Assembly (NCBI RefSeq): GCF_003590645.1
Contig: NZ_CP031834.1
Span: forward strand, 2,852,501-2,916,500
Source of the DNA: Mesorhizobium sp. DCY119
Lineage (GTDB): Bacteria > Pseudomonadota > Alphaproteobacteria > Rhizobiales > Rhizobiaceae
Length of the DNA: 64,000 nucleotides
Direction: 5' to 3'
Shown here: positions 28,395 through 37,217 of the stretch, in pieces
Numbering within the stretch: the stretch's first letter is position 1
Layout: every line of letters begins with the position of its first letter
Notes under the pieces: model-generated
What the model saw: only the letters and a program-made list of their open reading frames with translations
What the model was told of the DNA's origin: nothing
Database searches by the model: none
Program-made: the position numbers and the translations under genes

Positions 28395-30215
28395 TCAATT
28401 CGGCTTCTGCCACCAGGTCGGGAAATGGTTACCGAATATAGGAGTCTTTGCCGGGTGTTCCAGATTGGCCCAATAAGCGAGGAATTCTTTCTTGTTGTGC
28501 TGCATCGGCACCATATAGGCCCCGGAAATCAGCAGGCGGTCGAGCGCGCGCACGGCAGCGACGTAGCTGTCCTTGTCGCGAGCATGCAGCATCGCCTCGA
28601 TCATCGCATCGACTGCCGGATCGGCGACACCAGCCAGATTGAACGAGCCGGGGACGTTCGCCGACTCGGAACCCCAGCGGAACGTGAGTTCGATGCCGGG
28701 TGACAGCGTGCCGAGGAAGCCCGTGGAGCCGAACAAAACGTCGAAGTCGAAACGCTGCTTGCGCATCTGGATCTGGTCGGACTCGAGCGCGCGGATGTTG
28801 ACGTCGATGCCGAGTTTTTCCAGCGAGCGCTGATAGAGTGCGGCAAGCCGCTCCTCGGTCTGCGATGTGGTCAATATCTCGAAGCTGAACGGCTCACCGT
28901 CGGCGCCGACAAGCTTGCCGCCTTCGACGCGGTAGCCCGCACTTTCCAGGAGATCGAGGGCAGCCTTCAGCACCTTGCGGTCGCGGCCGGAGCCATCCGT
29001 CACAGGCGGCTGGTAGGTGCCGTCCATGACGTCCGCCGGCACCTTGCCGGGGAAGGGCGCAAGAAGCGCGCGTTCTGCCTCGCTTGCCGGGCGTCCGAGC
29101 GCGGAAAGCTCGGAATCCTGCCAGAAGCTCGCCGTGCGCTTGTACTGGCCGTCGAACATGTTCTTGTTGGCCCATTCGAAATCGTAGAGCATGCCGAGCG
29201 CGCGGCGCACCCTGACATCGGCGAATTTCGGCAGCCGCGTGTTGAACAGGAAGCCATTGACCACCGGCGGCAGGCCGCTCTCGAAGTCTTCGGTGACGAC
29301 CCTGCCGTCCTTGAGGGCCGGAAAATCGAAGCTGCGCTCGCGCTTGACCGGGTCGGCCTCGGCGAAGGTCGAGCAGATGCCTTTCTTGAAGGCCTCGAAC
29401 ATAGCGTTGGCATTCAGGAAATATTCGAGCGTGACGCGGTCGAAATTGTCGATGCCACGCTTCACCGGCAGATCTTTGGCCCAGTAATCAGGGTTGCGCT
29501 CGAAGACGATGCGCTGGCCCGGTGCCACCTTGCCAACCCGGTATGGCCCGCTGCCGATCACCGGCTTCAGCGTCGTCTGGTCGAAAGTCTCCTTGTTGAA
29601 GAAGTGCTTCGGCACGATCGGCGTCATCGCGATGATCAGCGGAAATTCGCGGTCGGCAAGTTCGTTGAAAGTGAAGCGCACGCTGAGATCGCCGGTCTTT
29701 TCAAGCTTGGCGATCTTCTTCATGCGGTCGCTGTAAGGGGGGCGGCCTTTTTCCGTGTAGACCTCGTAGGTGAAGATAACATCGTCGGCCGTCACGGGTT
29801 CGCCGTCGGACCACTTTGCCTTCGGGTTGAGGTGGAATTCGACCGATTTGCGATCTTCCGGCATGTCGATCGACTCAGCCAGCAGGCCGTAAAGCGAAAA
29901 AGGCTCGTCCATGCTGCGCTGCATCAGCGATTCGAAGACCAGATTGCCGTAGATCGTGTCGATCATGCCGCGCGCCGTGGTGCGCAGGCTCTTGATGATG
30001 AATGGGTTCAGATTGTCGAAGCTGCCGACCACACAATAGGTGACGCTGCCGCCCTTGGGTGCATCCGGATTGACGTAGGGAAAATTCGAAAAATCTTCAG
30101 GCAGGGCCGGCTCTCCCTGCATCGCAACCGCGTGCTTCGGCTCGGCCAGTGCCGCAGCCCCAAGCGCCGGCAACAAGGCCATGGCGGCACAGAGCGATAG
30201 AAACATGCGGCACAT
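28395..30215 (-). CDS. ABC transporter binding protein, YejA-like (family 5)
   Basis: A 606-residue periplasmic solute-binding protein. The signal peptide spans about 1-24 (MALLPALGAAALA). The mature N-terminus has HAVAMQGEPALPEDFSNFPY and NPDAPKGGSVTY, a form typical of YejA-type proteins that take up oligopeptides or microcin C-like compounds. WSDGEPVTADDVIFTYEVY is the family 5 core. Starts at 30215 and 30206 are both possible. Cognate permeases and ATPase are not adjacent, so it is an orphan in this window. Followed on the same strand by the oxidoreductase gene. Confidence 0.85.
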   Translation of the reverse strand: MCRMFLSLCAAMALLPALGAAALAEPKHAVAMQGEPALPEDFSNFPYVNPDAPKGGSVTYCVVGSFDNLNPFIIKSLRTTARGMIDTIYGNLVFESLMQRSMDEPFSLYGLLAESIDMPEDRKSVEFHLNPKAKWSDGEPVTADDVIFTYEVYTEKGRPPYSDRMKKIAKLEKTGDLSVRFTFNELADREFPLIIAMTPIVPKHFFNKETFDQTTLKPVIGSGPYRVGKVAPGQRIVFERNPDYWAKDLPVKRGIDNFDRVTLEYFLNANAMFEAFKKGICSTFAEADPVKRERSFDFPALKDGRVVTEDFESGLPPVVNGFLFNTRLPKFADVRVRRALGMLYDFEWANKNMFDGQYKRTASFWQDSELSALGRPASEAERALLAPFPGKVPADVMDGTYQPPVTDGSGRDRKVLKAALDLLESAGYRVEGGKLVGADGEPFSFEILTTSQTEERLAALYQRSLEKLGIDVNIRALESDQIQMRKQRFDFDVLFGSTGFLGTLSPGIELTFRWGSESANVPGSFNLAGVADPAVDAMIEAMLHARDKDSYVAAVRALDRLLISGAYMVPMQHNKKEFLAYWANLEHPAKTPIFGNHFPTWWQKPN

Positions 30216-30455
30216 TGGTAGTTAGCCCTCACTCGAACATTCTGGATGATTCGAATAAGAATCTATCACGGCGGCACTATTGTGAGGTTAGAGTGGAAAT
30301 TGCCACCAATAATCGCCGCAACCGGGCTGGATTCGCAACGCGAGGCGGTGTAACACGCCGGCAAAAGCCATGCTGTTGCCTCATTTAGCCAACAGGTAGC
30401 GGTTACGAACGGCACCATGAGCCGGTTCCGGGAACATTTGAGAGGAAATTGATAG

Positions 30456-31088
30456 ATGACGAGCTTGAAAACCGACACTGCCCGTCTTTCGGTCATGGCC
30501 GCAGGCGTGGTCGGCATGCTCGCCGCTGGTCTCGTGCCGGCCGCGGCACAACAGCAGCAGCCGCAGATTCCGCAGGGCTGGTTCAAGGCTTGTTCCAAGC
30601 AGGAAGACGTGGACATCTGCAATGTGCAGAACATTTCCACCGCCGCTTCGGGCCAGCTCGTCACCGGCATCAGCCTGATCGAGCTCAAGGGCAAGGTGAA
30701 CCGCAAGGTGTTTCAAGTCACGGTTCCGACCGGCCGCCTCGTGCCTCCCGGCATCGGCCTGCAGATCGATGGCGGCAAGGCGCAGAAGCTCGACTACGTC
30801 ATCTGCTTCCCGGACCGCTGCGTTGCCGAAGCCCAGCTTTCGGACCAGCTCATCGCATCCTTCAAGAAGGGTTCGGAGCTGACGCTGACGTCGGTCAACT
30901 TCCAGAACCAGCCGAACCCGATCAAGGTTTCGCTGTCCGGCTTCACCGGCGCCTATGATGGCCCGGCGATGCAGCAGTCCGATCTCGAGGATCGCCAGAA
31001 GAAACTTCAGGAATTCGTGTCCAAGAACAACGAGGACTTCGCCAAGAAGCTCAAGGAAGAGCAGGACAAGGCGAAGACGGCTAATTGA
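30456..31088 (+). CDS. Invasion-associated locus B (IalB) family protein
   Basis: A 210-residue exported protein. The signal peptide covers about 1-31, ending in AAAQ. The domain has GWFKACSKQEDVDICNVQ near 41-58, GIGLQIDGGKAQKLDYVICF with the paired Cys, and CVAEAQLSDQLIASFKKG, all typical of the IalB family, which was named from Bartonella and is widespread in non-pathogenic Rhizobiales. Function in free-living relatives is unknown. The C-terminal 45 residues are charged and probably coiled coil (EDRQKKLQEF, KKLKEEQDKAK). GAGAGGAAA precedes ATG 30456 at usable spacing. A strong terminator follows. Confidence 0.88.
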   Translation: MTSLKTDTARLSVMAAGVVGMLAAGLVPAAAQQQQPQIPQGWFKACSKQEDVDICNVQNISTAASGQLVTGISLIELKGKVNRKVFQVTVPTGRLVPPGIGLQIDGGKAQKLDYVICFPDRCVAEAQLSDQLIASFKKGSELTLTSVNFQNQPNPIKVSLSGFTGAYDGPAMQQSDLEDRQKKLQEFVSKNNEDFAKKLKEEQDKAKTAN

Positions 31089-31110
31089 TCGCCGTCACTC
31101 TCTGATCAGA

Positions 31111-31138
31111 AAAAGCGGGGTTTTGGCCCCGCTTTTTT
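31111..31138 (+). terminator. Rho-independent terminator after the IalB-family gene
   Basis: AAAAGCGGGG and CCCCGCTTTT pair around TTTTGG, followed by more T. The flanking A-run makes it usable for the hspQ gene on the other strand too. A perfect palindrome, TCTGATCAGA, lies just before it at 31101-31110. Confidence 0.9.
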
Positions 31139-31166
31139 ATTGTGCCGGATTAGAAGCCGATCGGCA

Positions 31167-31490
31167 TCAATGGCGCGCGTGATGTTTCGGCGAATAACGG
31201 CCGTCCGCGGTCTTGTCGAAGAGTTCTCGCAGTTGCGGATGCCGAACAGGTTCGCCGGATTCGTCTTCGAGCAGGTTCTGCTCCGACACGTAGGCGATGT
31301 ATTCGGTTTCCTCGTTCTCGGCGAGCAGATGGTAGAATGGCTGATCCTTGCGCGGACGCACGCCCGCGGGGATGGCCTCATACCATTCCTCGGTGTTGTT
31401 GAACTGCGGATCGACGTCGAAAATGACGCCCCTGAACGGGAACAGACGGTGACGCACCACCTGGCCGATCGCAAATTTTGCTGTCTTCAT
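31167..31490 (-). CDS. hspQ: Heat shock protein HspQ (hemimethylated-DNA-binding YccV family)
   Basis: A 107-residue protein of the HspQ/YccV family, reported to bind hemimethylated DNA and to modulate Lon protease in enterics. The family motifs FAIGQVVRHRLFPFRGVIFD, QPFYHLLAENEE and AYVSEQNL are clear. ATG 31490 is chosen since MKTAKFAIGQ matches the family start; an upstream ATG at 31514 adds 8 residues. Convergent with the IalB-family gene, sharing the terminator between them. Confidence 0.9.
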   Translation of the reverse strand: MKTAKFAIGQVVRHRLFPFRGVIFDVDPQFNNTEEWYEAIPAGVRPRKDQPFYHLLAENEETEYIAYVSEQNLLEDESGEPVRHPQLRELFDKTADGRYSPKHHARH

Positions 31491-31616
31491 TTCAATCACG
31501 CTTTCAACTCTCACACATTATTTGGCGCAGGCTGAGGCGCAATTCAATCCCAAACGGGTTGACGCATTGAGGAACAACGGGTTAGCGCGGGCCTGAGTTT
31601 CGGATAAGCAATCATC

Positions 31617-32579
31617 ATGTCGGATGTCGTCGGTCTGGTTCTGCCCTTTTTCGGGCTGATATTCATGGGGTTTCTGGTGGCGCGGATAACGCGCCAGCCC
31701 CTCGAAGCGCTCGGCTGGATGAACACCTTCATCATCTATGTCGCGCTGCCGGCGCTGTTCTTCCAGCTTCTAGCCAAGACGCCTGTCGAGAAGCTGACGG
31801 AGTGGAGCTATATCTTCGGCTCGGTCTTTTCGACCTATCTCGTTTTCTCCCTGATGTTCGTCGGATCGCTGATCCTTTCGCGTGGAAAGATCGCGGAGGC
31901 GACGATCAAGGGGCTCGCCGCTTCATACGGCAATATCGGCTATATGGGGCCGGGCATCGCACTTCTGGCCTTCGGCGAGGAAGCGGCGGTGCCTGTCGCG
32001 CTGATCTTCTGCTTCGAAAACACCATTCACTTTGCCGTCGCGCCGATGATGATGGCGCTGGCCGGCAGCGAGAAGGTTCCGCCGCTGCAACTGGCGTTCG
32101 GCGTGGTCAAAAAGATCCTGCTGCATCCGTTCATCATCTCGACCATCATCGGTGTGGCGGCTGCTTACGCCGAGTTTCGCCCGCCGATGCCGATAGAGCG
32201 CTTCCTCGACTATCTGTCGCGCGCGGCCGCACCTTGTGCGCTGTTCGCGATGGGCGTGACGCTGGCATTGAGGCCGCTGAAGCGGGTTTCGACGGAAATA
32301 GCACCGATCACCGCGCTCAAGTTGATCCTGCATCCGTTGATCTGCTACGTCGTGCTGAGCTGGGTCGGGAATTTTTCCGAAGTCTGGCTGTTCTCAGCGG
32401 TTCTGCTTGCCGCCTTGCCGACCGCCACCAACGTCTTCGTTATCGCGCAGCAGTACAACACCTGGGTCGAGCGCGCTTCGGCCAGCGTGCTGATTACCAC
32501 CTGCTTCTCTGTAGGGACGGTGACGGCGCTGCTCTACATGATCAAGACCGGAATGCTACCGCCGGATCTGTTCCCGTAG
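31617..32579 (+). CDS. Auxin efflux carrier (AEC) family transporter
   Basis: A 320-residue inner-membrane protein with about ten hydrophobic segments. The AEC family signatures are GLAASYGNIGYMGPGIAL near 100-117 (the central Asn-rich helix break) and the related LAALPTATNVFVIAQQY near 265-281. Bacterial members export malonate, malate or other organic acids; the substrate here cannot be told. The gene ends 24 bp inside the 3' end of the convergent hydroxylase gene. Confidence 0.88.
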   Translation: MSDVVGLVLPFFGLIFMGFLVARITRQPLEALGWMNTFIIYVALPALFFQLLAKTPVEKLTEWSYIFGSVFSTYLVFSLMFVGSLILSRGKIAEATIKGLAASYGNIGYMGPGIALLAFGEEAAVPVALIFCFENTIHFAVAPMMMALAGSEKVPPLQLAFGVVKKILLHPFIISTIIGVAAAYAEFRPPMPIERFLDYLSRAAAPCALFAMGVTLALRPLKRVSTEIAPITALKLILHPLICYVVLSWVGNFSEVWLFSAVLLAALPTATNVFVIAQQYNTWVERASASVLITTCFSVGTVTALLYMIKTGMLPPDLFP

Positions 32580-33767
32580 CGAAGACGCGAGGGACGAAAG
32601 ACCGCTTCCGGGGCGCAGGCCTTCCCGCATGAACAGCGTGCGAAGGGGGGCGAAGCTTCCGAGAATGCTAAGGCCGGCGCTGCGCAGAAGCTGTGCCGGA
32701 ATGATATTCGACAGCAGCGACTGGTTGAGCAGGCTGACGGCGCCCGACCGGGCCAGGATATCCGGCCGACGCTTCGCATCATAGGCCGAGAGTGCATCGG
32801 TCGAGCCCGGGTCGGAACGATTAAGCGAGGCGATCTCAATGAGTTGCTGGATATCCCTGACGCCGAGATTGAGGCCCTGCGCGCCGATTGGCGGGAAGAC
32901 ATGCGCGGCCTCTCCGACCAGCGCCACGCGATTTTGCGCGAACCGCTTCGGCAAGGTCGCTGACAGCGGATAGATTTGGCGGCCCGGCTCGACCGAAACC
33001 CGACCCAGCATCGATTGCATGCGTTCTTCGACACGGCCAGACAGCGCTTCGTCATCCAGCGCCGCAAGTTGTTCCGCCGTTTCGGGCTCGACGACCCAGA
33101 CCAGGCTTGACCGGTCGCCGGGCAGGGGAACCTGCGTGAACGGGCCGGTCTCTGTGTGGAACTCGGTCGAGGTGTTGGCATGGCCGCGCGTATGGCCGAA
33201 ATTGATCACCAGCGCCGCCTGCGGATAGGCTTGTGTCGAGGTGGAAATGCCGGCTGCTTCGCGGGCAGGCGAGGTGCGGCCATCGGCGGCGACAGCCAGT
33301 TTTGCCGCGATTTCCGTTCCGTCGGACAGAGTAGCCAGCACACCATCCCCATCAATCTGCCAGCGCTCGACCAGCGAGCGATGCCAGGCAATGCCCGCAT
33401 GGCTCGTAACAGCGTGCTCCAGCGCCTCGTTGAGGTCGCGATTGGGAATGTTCAGCCCGAAAAGTGCCTCGCCGATCTCGCTGGCGTGGAAGGTGACGAT
33501 CGGGCTTCGGATCAGTCGCCGCGTCGCGTCGATGATGCGCATGATGCGCAAGGGCGCGGCCTTCGGCTCGATTGCAGCCGTGATGCCAAGTGTGTCGAGG
33601 AATTTCAGCGCCGGCGTCATCAAGGCCGTGGTCCGGCGGTCCTTGCCGCTCACGGCGGGGCCGACGAGGCTTACCGCGAAACCAGCATCGGCAAAGGCCA
33701 GTGCTGCAATCAGCCCGGCGGGTCCGGTGCCCGCGACGATGACGTTGACTTGATCAGTTCGGTTCAA
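32556..33767 (-). CDS. UbiH/UbiF/Coq6 family FAD-dependent hydroxylase
   Basis: A 403-residue flavoprotein monooxygenase of the ubiquinone biosynthesis type. The Rossmann dinucleotide site VIVAGTGPAGLIAALAFADAG opens the chain, AVAADGRTSPAREAAGI is the DG motif near 155, and VALVGEAAHVFPPIGAQGLN near 280 is the GD motif with the UbiH-type PPxGAQGLN ending. It probably hydroxylates a quinone ring, but which carbon cannot be told. It appears to start with TTG at 33767; no better start is seen. No other ubi gene is adjacent. Confidence 0.85.
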   Translation of the reverse strand: MNRTDQVNVIVAGTGPAGLIAALAFADAGFAVSLVGPAVSGKDRRTTALMTPALKFLDTLGITAAIEPKAAPLRIMRIIDATRRLIRSPIVTFHASEIGEALFGLNIPNRDLNEALEHAVTSHAGIAWHRSLVERWQIDGDGVLATLSDGTEIAAKLAVAADGRTSPAREAAGISTSTQAYPQAALVINFGHTRGHANTSTEFHTETGPFTQVPLPGDRSSLVWVVEPETAEQLAALDDEALSGRVEERMQSMLGRVSVEPGRQIYPLSATLPKRFAQNRVALVGEAAHVFPPIGAQGLNLGVRDIQQLIEIASLNRSDPGSTDALSAYDAKRRPDILARSGAVSLLNQSLLSNIIPAQLLRSAGLSILGSFAPLRTLFMREGLRPGSGLSSLASSLREQIRR

Positions 33768-33873
33768 GGCTGCGATCCGGCTAATTGCGCGCTGCCGGCA
33801 ACGCGCCGGACGTTTTCATATAGAGCAGCGCCTCGGGCTTGATCAACGTGGCGATTCAGCCCATCGCTTTGCC

Positions 33874-34770
33874 ATGAGCACCAATCAGGACGGGTTCGAC
33901 CATCTCGACCGGGCAGGGCGCGCGGCAGCAATCGTCGCGAAAAGTCCGCGCTGGGCGGTCTATGCAGTGCTTGCCGCTGGCATCGTCCTGTCATGGCTGG
34001 TGATCGCGGCCATGGCCATTCGCGGCGCCGAAAGCCGCGATCCGGGCAGTGCCGCGCCGGGCGACCGTGTCCTGCGGATGCTGCCCGACATTTCCCTGCC
34101 GAACTCTGTCGAGCGGTTTTTCGCGCTGTGCATGACACCTGCGCCGCTGGATGGAGCAGGATTCACCGCCTATGCGGCGCTTACGCTGATGTGGTTCCTG
34201 ATGGCGCTGGCGATGATGCTGCCCTCGGCGGCACCTATGATCCGGACCTATTGCGAGATTGCCGATACCGCGCGGCAGAAGCGCGAGCCGGTGGTTCATC
34301 CGCTGGTGCTGGCCGCCGGTTATCTCACCGTCTGGCTCGCCGCATCGGCATTGTTCGCCGGCCTGACGCTTGCCGTTCAGGCACTGGCGGCAAGCGCTCA
34401 ACCCCTGGACCCTGTCCGTGGCATTGCCGGCGCCTTGGCGCTGGGCATCGCCGGGCTTTACCAATTCAGCAGCCTTAAAGAGGCCTGCCTGAAGAAGTGC
34501 CGAAACCCTTTTTCGATTCTTTTCGCCCGATGGAGTGCGAAACCGTTCAAGATATTCAGGCTCGGCATGGAGCAAGGCGTCTGGTGCCTGGGCTGCTGCT
34601 GGGCGCTGATGCTGGTGATGTTTGCCGTTGGCACGATGAATTTGTTCTGGATGGCCTTGATCGCGGTGTTTACCGTGGTTGAAAAACAAGGGACAAAGCG
34701 TTTTCCAACGCGCCTCGCGGGTGCGATACTGCTTGTCTGGGCTGTGGCGCTTCTAGTAAGTTCCGCCTGA
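33874..34770 (+). CDS. DUF2182 family membrane protein
   Basis: A 298-residue integral membrane protein with about seven hydrophobic segments. The family features are WFLMALAMMLPSAAPMI near 108-124, FSSLKEACLKKCRNP near 199-213, and GVWCLGCCWALMLVMF near 232-247. The paired Cys groups sit at membrane edges, which suggests metal or thiol chemistry. The family has been described as a predicted metal-binding membrane protein but has no assigned role. The gene ends 18 bp before the DUF1326 gene, so the two are surely cotranscribed. From memory, the two families occur together in many proteobacteria. Confidence 0.85.
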   Translation: MSTNQDGFDHLDRAGRAAAIVAKSPRWAVYAVLAAGIVLSWLVIAAMAIRGAESRDPGSAAPGDRVLRMLPDISLPNSVERFFALCMTPAPLDGAGFTAYAALTLMWFLMALAMMLPSAAPMIRTYCEIADTARQKREPVVHPLVLAAGYLTVWLAASALFAGLTLAVQALAASAQPLDPVRGIAGALALGIAGLYQFSSLKEACLKKCRNPFSILFARWSAKPFKIFRLGMEQGVWCLGCCWALMLVMFAVGTMNLFWMALIAVFTVVEKQGTKRFPTRLAGAILLVWAVALLVSSA

Positions 34771-34788
34771 CCGGGAAGGGGACGTTCC

Positions 34789-35403
34789 ATGGCCGACCAA
34801 AGCTGGGCAATGAAAGGAGAGCTTGTACTCTCCTGCAATTGCACGGTTTTTTGCCCTTGCGTGCTTTCGCTTGGGGGGCATCCGCCAACGGAAGGCTATT
34901 GCCAGACATGGGCCGGCTTTCGCATCGATGCCGGTCACTATGGCGATGTCGATCTGTCCGGCCTCAACCTCGGGTTGATCATGGAGATTCCCGGCTATAT
35001 GAGCCGCGGCAACTGGACGGCCGGATTGTTCATCGACAGGCGCGCTTCCATCTACGCCACAAAGGCCTTCACCAAGATTTTCACCGGCAAGGCCGGCGGC
35101 ACGACCTCGCTGCTGTCGATCCTCGTCGGAAAGTTTCTCGGGGTCGAGCAGGTGCCGATCAGCTACGAGACGCAGGACAAGACGCGTATCTTCCAGATAC
35201 CCAAAATCATCGACGGTGCGGTGACGCCTATCCCCGGCAAGAACCGGGATGGCGACACGGTGATCACCAATTCCGAATACTGGATCGCGCCTGAAATCAT
35301 CGTGGCCAAATCCGACAAGAGCAAGATGCGCGCCTTTGGCCGAAACTGGAATTTCGCCGGCCGTTCGGCCGAAATCTGCAAATTGGACTGGCGCGGCCCG
35401 TGA
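34789..35403 (+). CDS. DUF1326 domain protein with CxC-x3-CxC motif
   Basis: A 204-residue soluble protein without a leader. The N-terminal motif C16xC18xxxC22xC24 (SCNCTVFCPC) suits metal or disulfide chemistry. The rest is a predicted beta-rich domain with GYCQTWAGFRIDAGHYGDV and the late NSEYWIAPE. DUF1326 proteins have no established function. The ribosome site GGGAAGGGG precedes ATG 34789. The stop overlaps the pcs start (GTGA). Proposed partner of the DUF2182 membrane protein. Confidence 0.85.
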   Translation: MADQSWAMKGELVLSCNCTVFCPCVLSLGGHPPTEGYCQTWAGFRIDAGHYGDVDLSGLNLGLIMEIPGYMSRGNWTAGLFIDRRASIYATKAFTKIFTGKAGGTTSLLSILVGKFLGVEQVPISYETQDKTRIFQIPKIIDGAVTPIPGKNRDGDTVITNSEYWIAPEIIVAKSDKSKMRAFGRNWNFAGRSAEICKLDWRGP

Positions 35404-36122
35404 AACGAAAAAAAGTCACCTGGCCGCAAGCAAAGGCCTTTTCCGTCCATCTCCTCACCGCATCCGGCTCGTTCCTGGCCTTTCTATCGCTGGTCGCGGC
35501 AAGCGAGGGGCGTTGGACGGCCATGTTCTGGTGGCTGGGGCTGGCGCTTTTCGTCGATGGCATCGACGGTCCGATCGCGCGCAAGCTCGAGGTCAAGGAA
35601 GTGCTGCCGACATGGTCGGGCGAACTTCTCGACAACATCATCGACTACGTCACCTACGTGCTGATACCCGCTTTTGCGCTCTACCAGCGCGGTTTCATGG
35701 GCGATAATCTGTCATTCATCTCAGCAGCCCTGATCGTCGTTTCCAGCGCCATCTACTATGCCGACACGGGCATGAAGACGAAGGAGAACTTCTTCAAGGG
35801 TTTCCCCGTCGTCTGGAACATGCTCGTGTTCACGCTGTTCGTCATAGAGCCGGGCGAATGGGTGTCGTTCGCCGTAGTGGTGATCGCTGCGATCATGACG
35901 TTCGTGCCGATGAATTTCCTGCATCCGGTGCGGGTCGAGCGCTTGCGCGATCTCAACCTCGCCGTGTTTCTCGGCTGGTGCGCCTTCGGCGCGATCGCAC
36001 TGGCGCAGACCATGCATGCCAGCGAGTGGGTGAAGATCGGCATTGCCGTGACGGGTGCCTATCTGTTCTTCATCGGCGGCGTCATGCAATTCTTTCCCAA
36101 TCTCGGTGCCAAGAAAGCCTGA
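35400..36122 (+). CDS. pcs: Phosphatidylcholine synthase
   Basis: Pcs condenses choline directly with CDP-diacylglycerol to give phosphatidylcholine in the inner membrane, a route typical of Rhizobiales. The 240-residue protein has about eight membrane segments. The CDP-alcohol phosphotransferase motif is complete: D53, D56 and G57 in VDGIDGPIAR, then G74, D78 and D82 in SGELLDNIID. Length and the SVHLLTASGSFLAFL opening match Pcs. It starts with GTG at 35400, overlapping the DUF1326 stop by four bases, so translation is coupled. Confidence 0.93.
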   Translation: MKRKKVTWPQAKAFSVHLLTASGSFLAFLSLVAASEGRWTAMFWWLGLALFVDGIDGPIARKLEVKEVLPTWSGELLDNIIDYVTYVLIPAFALYQRGFMGDNLSFISAALIVVSSAIYYADTGMKTKENFFKGFPVVWNMLVFTLFVIEPGEWVSFAVVVIAAIMTFVPMNFLHPVRVERLRDLNLAVFLGWCAFGAIALAQTMHASEWVKIGIAVTGAYLFFIGGVMQFFPNLGAKKA

Positions 36123-36125
36123 TCA

Positions 36126-37103
36126 ATGTCCAAAGCCATTCGAGTCCATGCCCATGGCGGGCCGGAAGTCCTGACTTATGACGATGCTCCCGCCGGCAAA
36201 CCCGGCGCAGGGCAGGTGTTGATCCGGCATACGGCGATCGGCCTGAATTTCCTGGATACCTATTATCGCAGCGGGCTCTACCCGGCGCCGGCAGGACTGC
36301 CGTTGATCCCGGGCGGCGAGGCGGCCGGCGTCGTGCTGGAAACGGGCGACGGCGTTGAAGGCCTGAAGAAAGGCGACCGCATCGCCTACTCGACCCCCTT
36401 CGGCGCTTATTGCGAAGAGCGCGTCATCCCGGCGGAAAAGCTGGTCAAAATCCCCGACGGAGTGAGCGACGAGCAAGCCGCCGCCATGATGCTGAAGGGC
36501 ATGACGGCGGAATATCTGCTGCGCCGCACCTTCCCGGTGAAAGCCGGCGACACGGTGCTTTACCACGCTGCCGCCGGCGGCGTCGGCCTCATCTTCGGCC
36601 AATGGGCAAAGCATCTGGGCGCAACCGTCATCGGCACGGCAGGCTCCGCCGACAAGATCGCGCTCGCCAAGGCAAATGGCTTCGACCACGTCATCAACTA
36701 CCGCGACGACGACTTCGTCGCGAAGGTCAAGGAAATCACCGGCGGCAAGCTCTGCGACGTGGTGTACGATTCAGTCGGCAAGGACACATTTCCTGGCTCG
36801 CTCGACTGCCTGCGCCCGCGCGGCATGTTTGTCAGCTTCGGACAATCGTCAGGACCGATCCCGCCTTTCAACATGGCGCTGCTCTCGCAAAAGGGCTCGC
36901 TCTATGCAACGCGGCCCACGCTGTTCACCTACATTGCCAAGCGCGAGGATCTCGAAGCGTCTGCCGCTGCCTTGTTCGACGTGGTTTCGAGCGGCGTGGT
37001 CGACATCAAGATAAACCAGCGCTACGCGCTGAAGGATGCCGCCAAGGCGCATGCCGATCTGGAAGGTCGGCGCACGACGGGAACGAGCATCCTTATCCCC
37101 TGA
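36126..37103 (+). CDS. NADPH:quinone oxidoreductase (zeta-crystallin type)
   Basis: A 325-residue medium-chain reductase without zinc ligands. The family features are GLNFLDTYYRSGLYP near 39-53, PGGEAAGVV, and the nucleotide site HAAAGGVGLIFGQWAKHLGA near 149-168 with the AXXGXXG pattern typical of quinone oxidoreductases. The C-terminus LEGRRTTGTSILIP is also characteristic. It reduces quinones with NADPH, one electron at a time in known members. Starts 3 bp after the pcs stop, probably in the same transcript. Confidence 0.92.
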   Translation: MSKAIRVHAHGGPEVLTYDDAPAGKPGAGQVLIRHTAIGLNFLDTYYRSGLYPAPAGLPLIPGGEAAGVVLETGDGVEGLKKGDRIAYSTPFGAYCEERVIPAEKLVKIPDGVSDEQAAAMMLKGMTAEYLLRRTFPVKAGDTVLYHAAAGGVGLIFGQWAKHLGATVIGTAGSADKIALAKANGFDHVINYRDDDFVAKVKEITGGKLCDVVYDSVGKDTFPGSLDCLRPRGMFVSFGQSSGPIPPFNMALLSQKGSLYATRPTLFTYIAKREDLEASAAALFDVVSSGVVDIKINQRYALKDAAKAHADLEGRRTTGTSILIP

Positions 37104-37118
37104 TATCCCCCTGAAATT

Positions 37119-37135
37119 CTTGAAGCTCTTTCAAG
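37119..37135 (+). promoter_or_regulatory. Small hairpin after the quinone oxidoreductase gene
   Basis: CTTGAA and TTCAAG pair around GCTCT, with CTGAA and TTCAG able to extend the stem past a 3-base bulge. No U-tract follows, so it is only a possible terminator ahead of the BMP transporter operon. Confidence 0.3.
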
Positions 37136-37217
37136 TTCAGCGCCGCTTTGCGTTGTGCGTCGCACGCGCCTACGATACTCGTGGGAACATAAAAGAATAA
37201 TCATCAATGGGGGCGTT

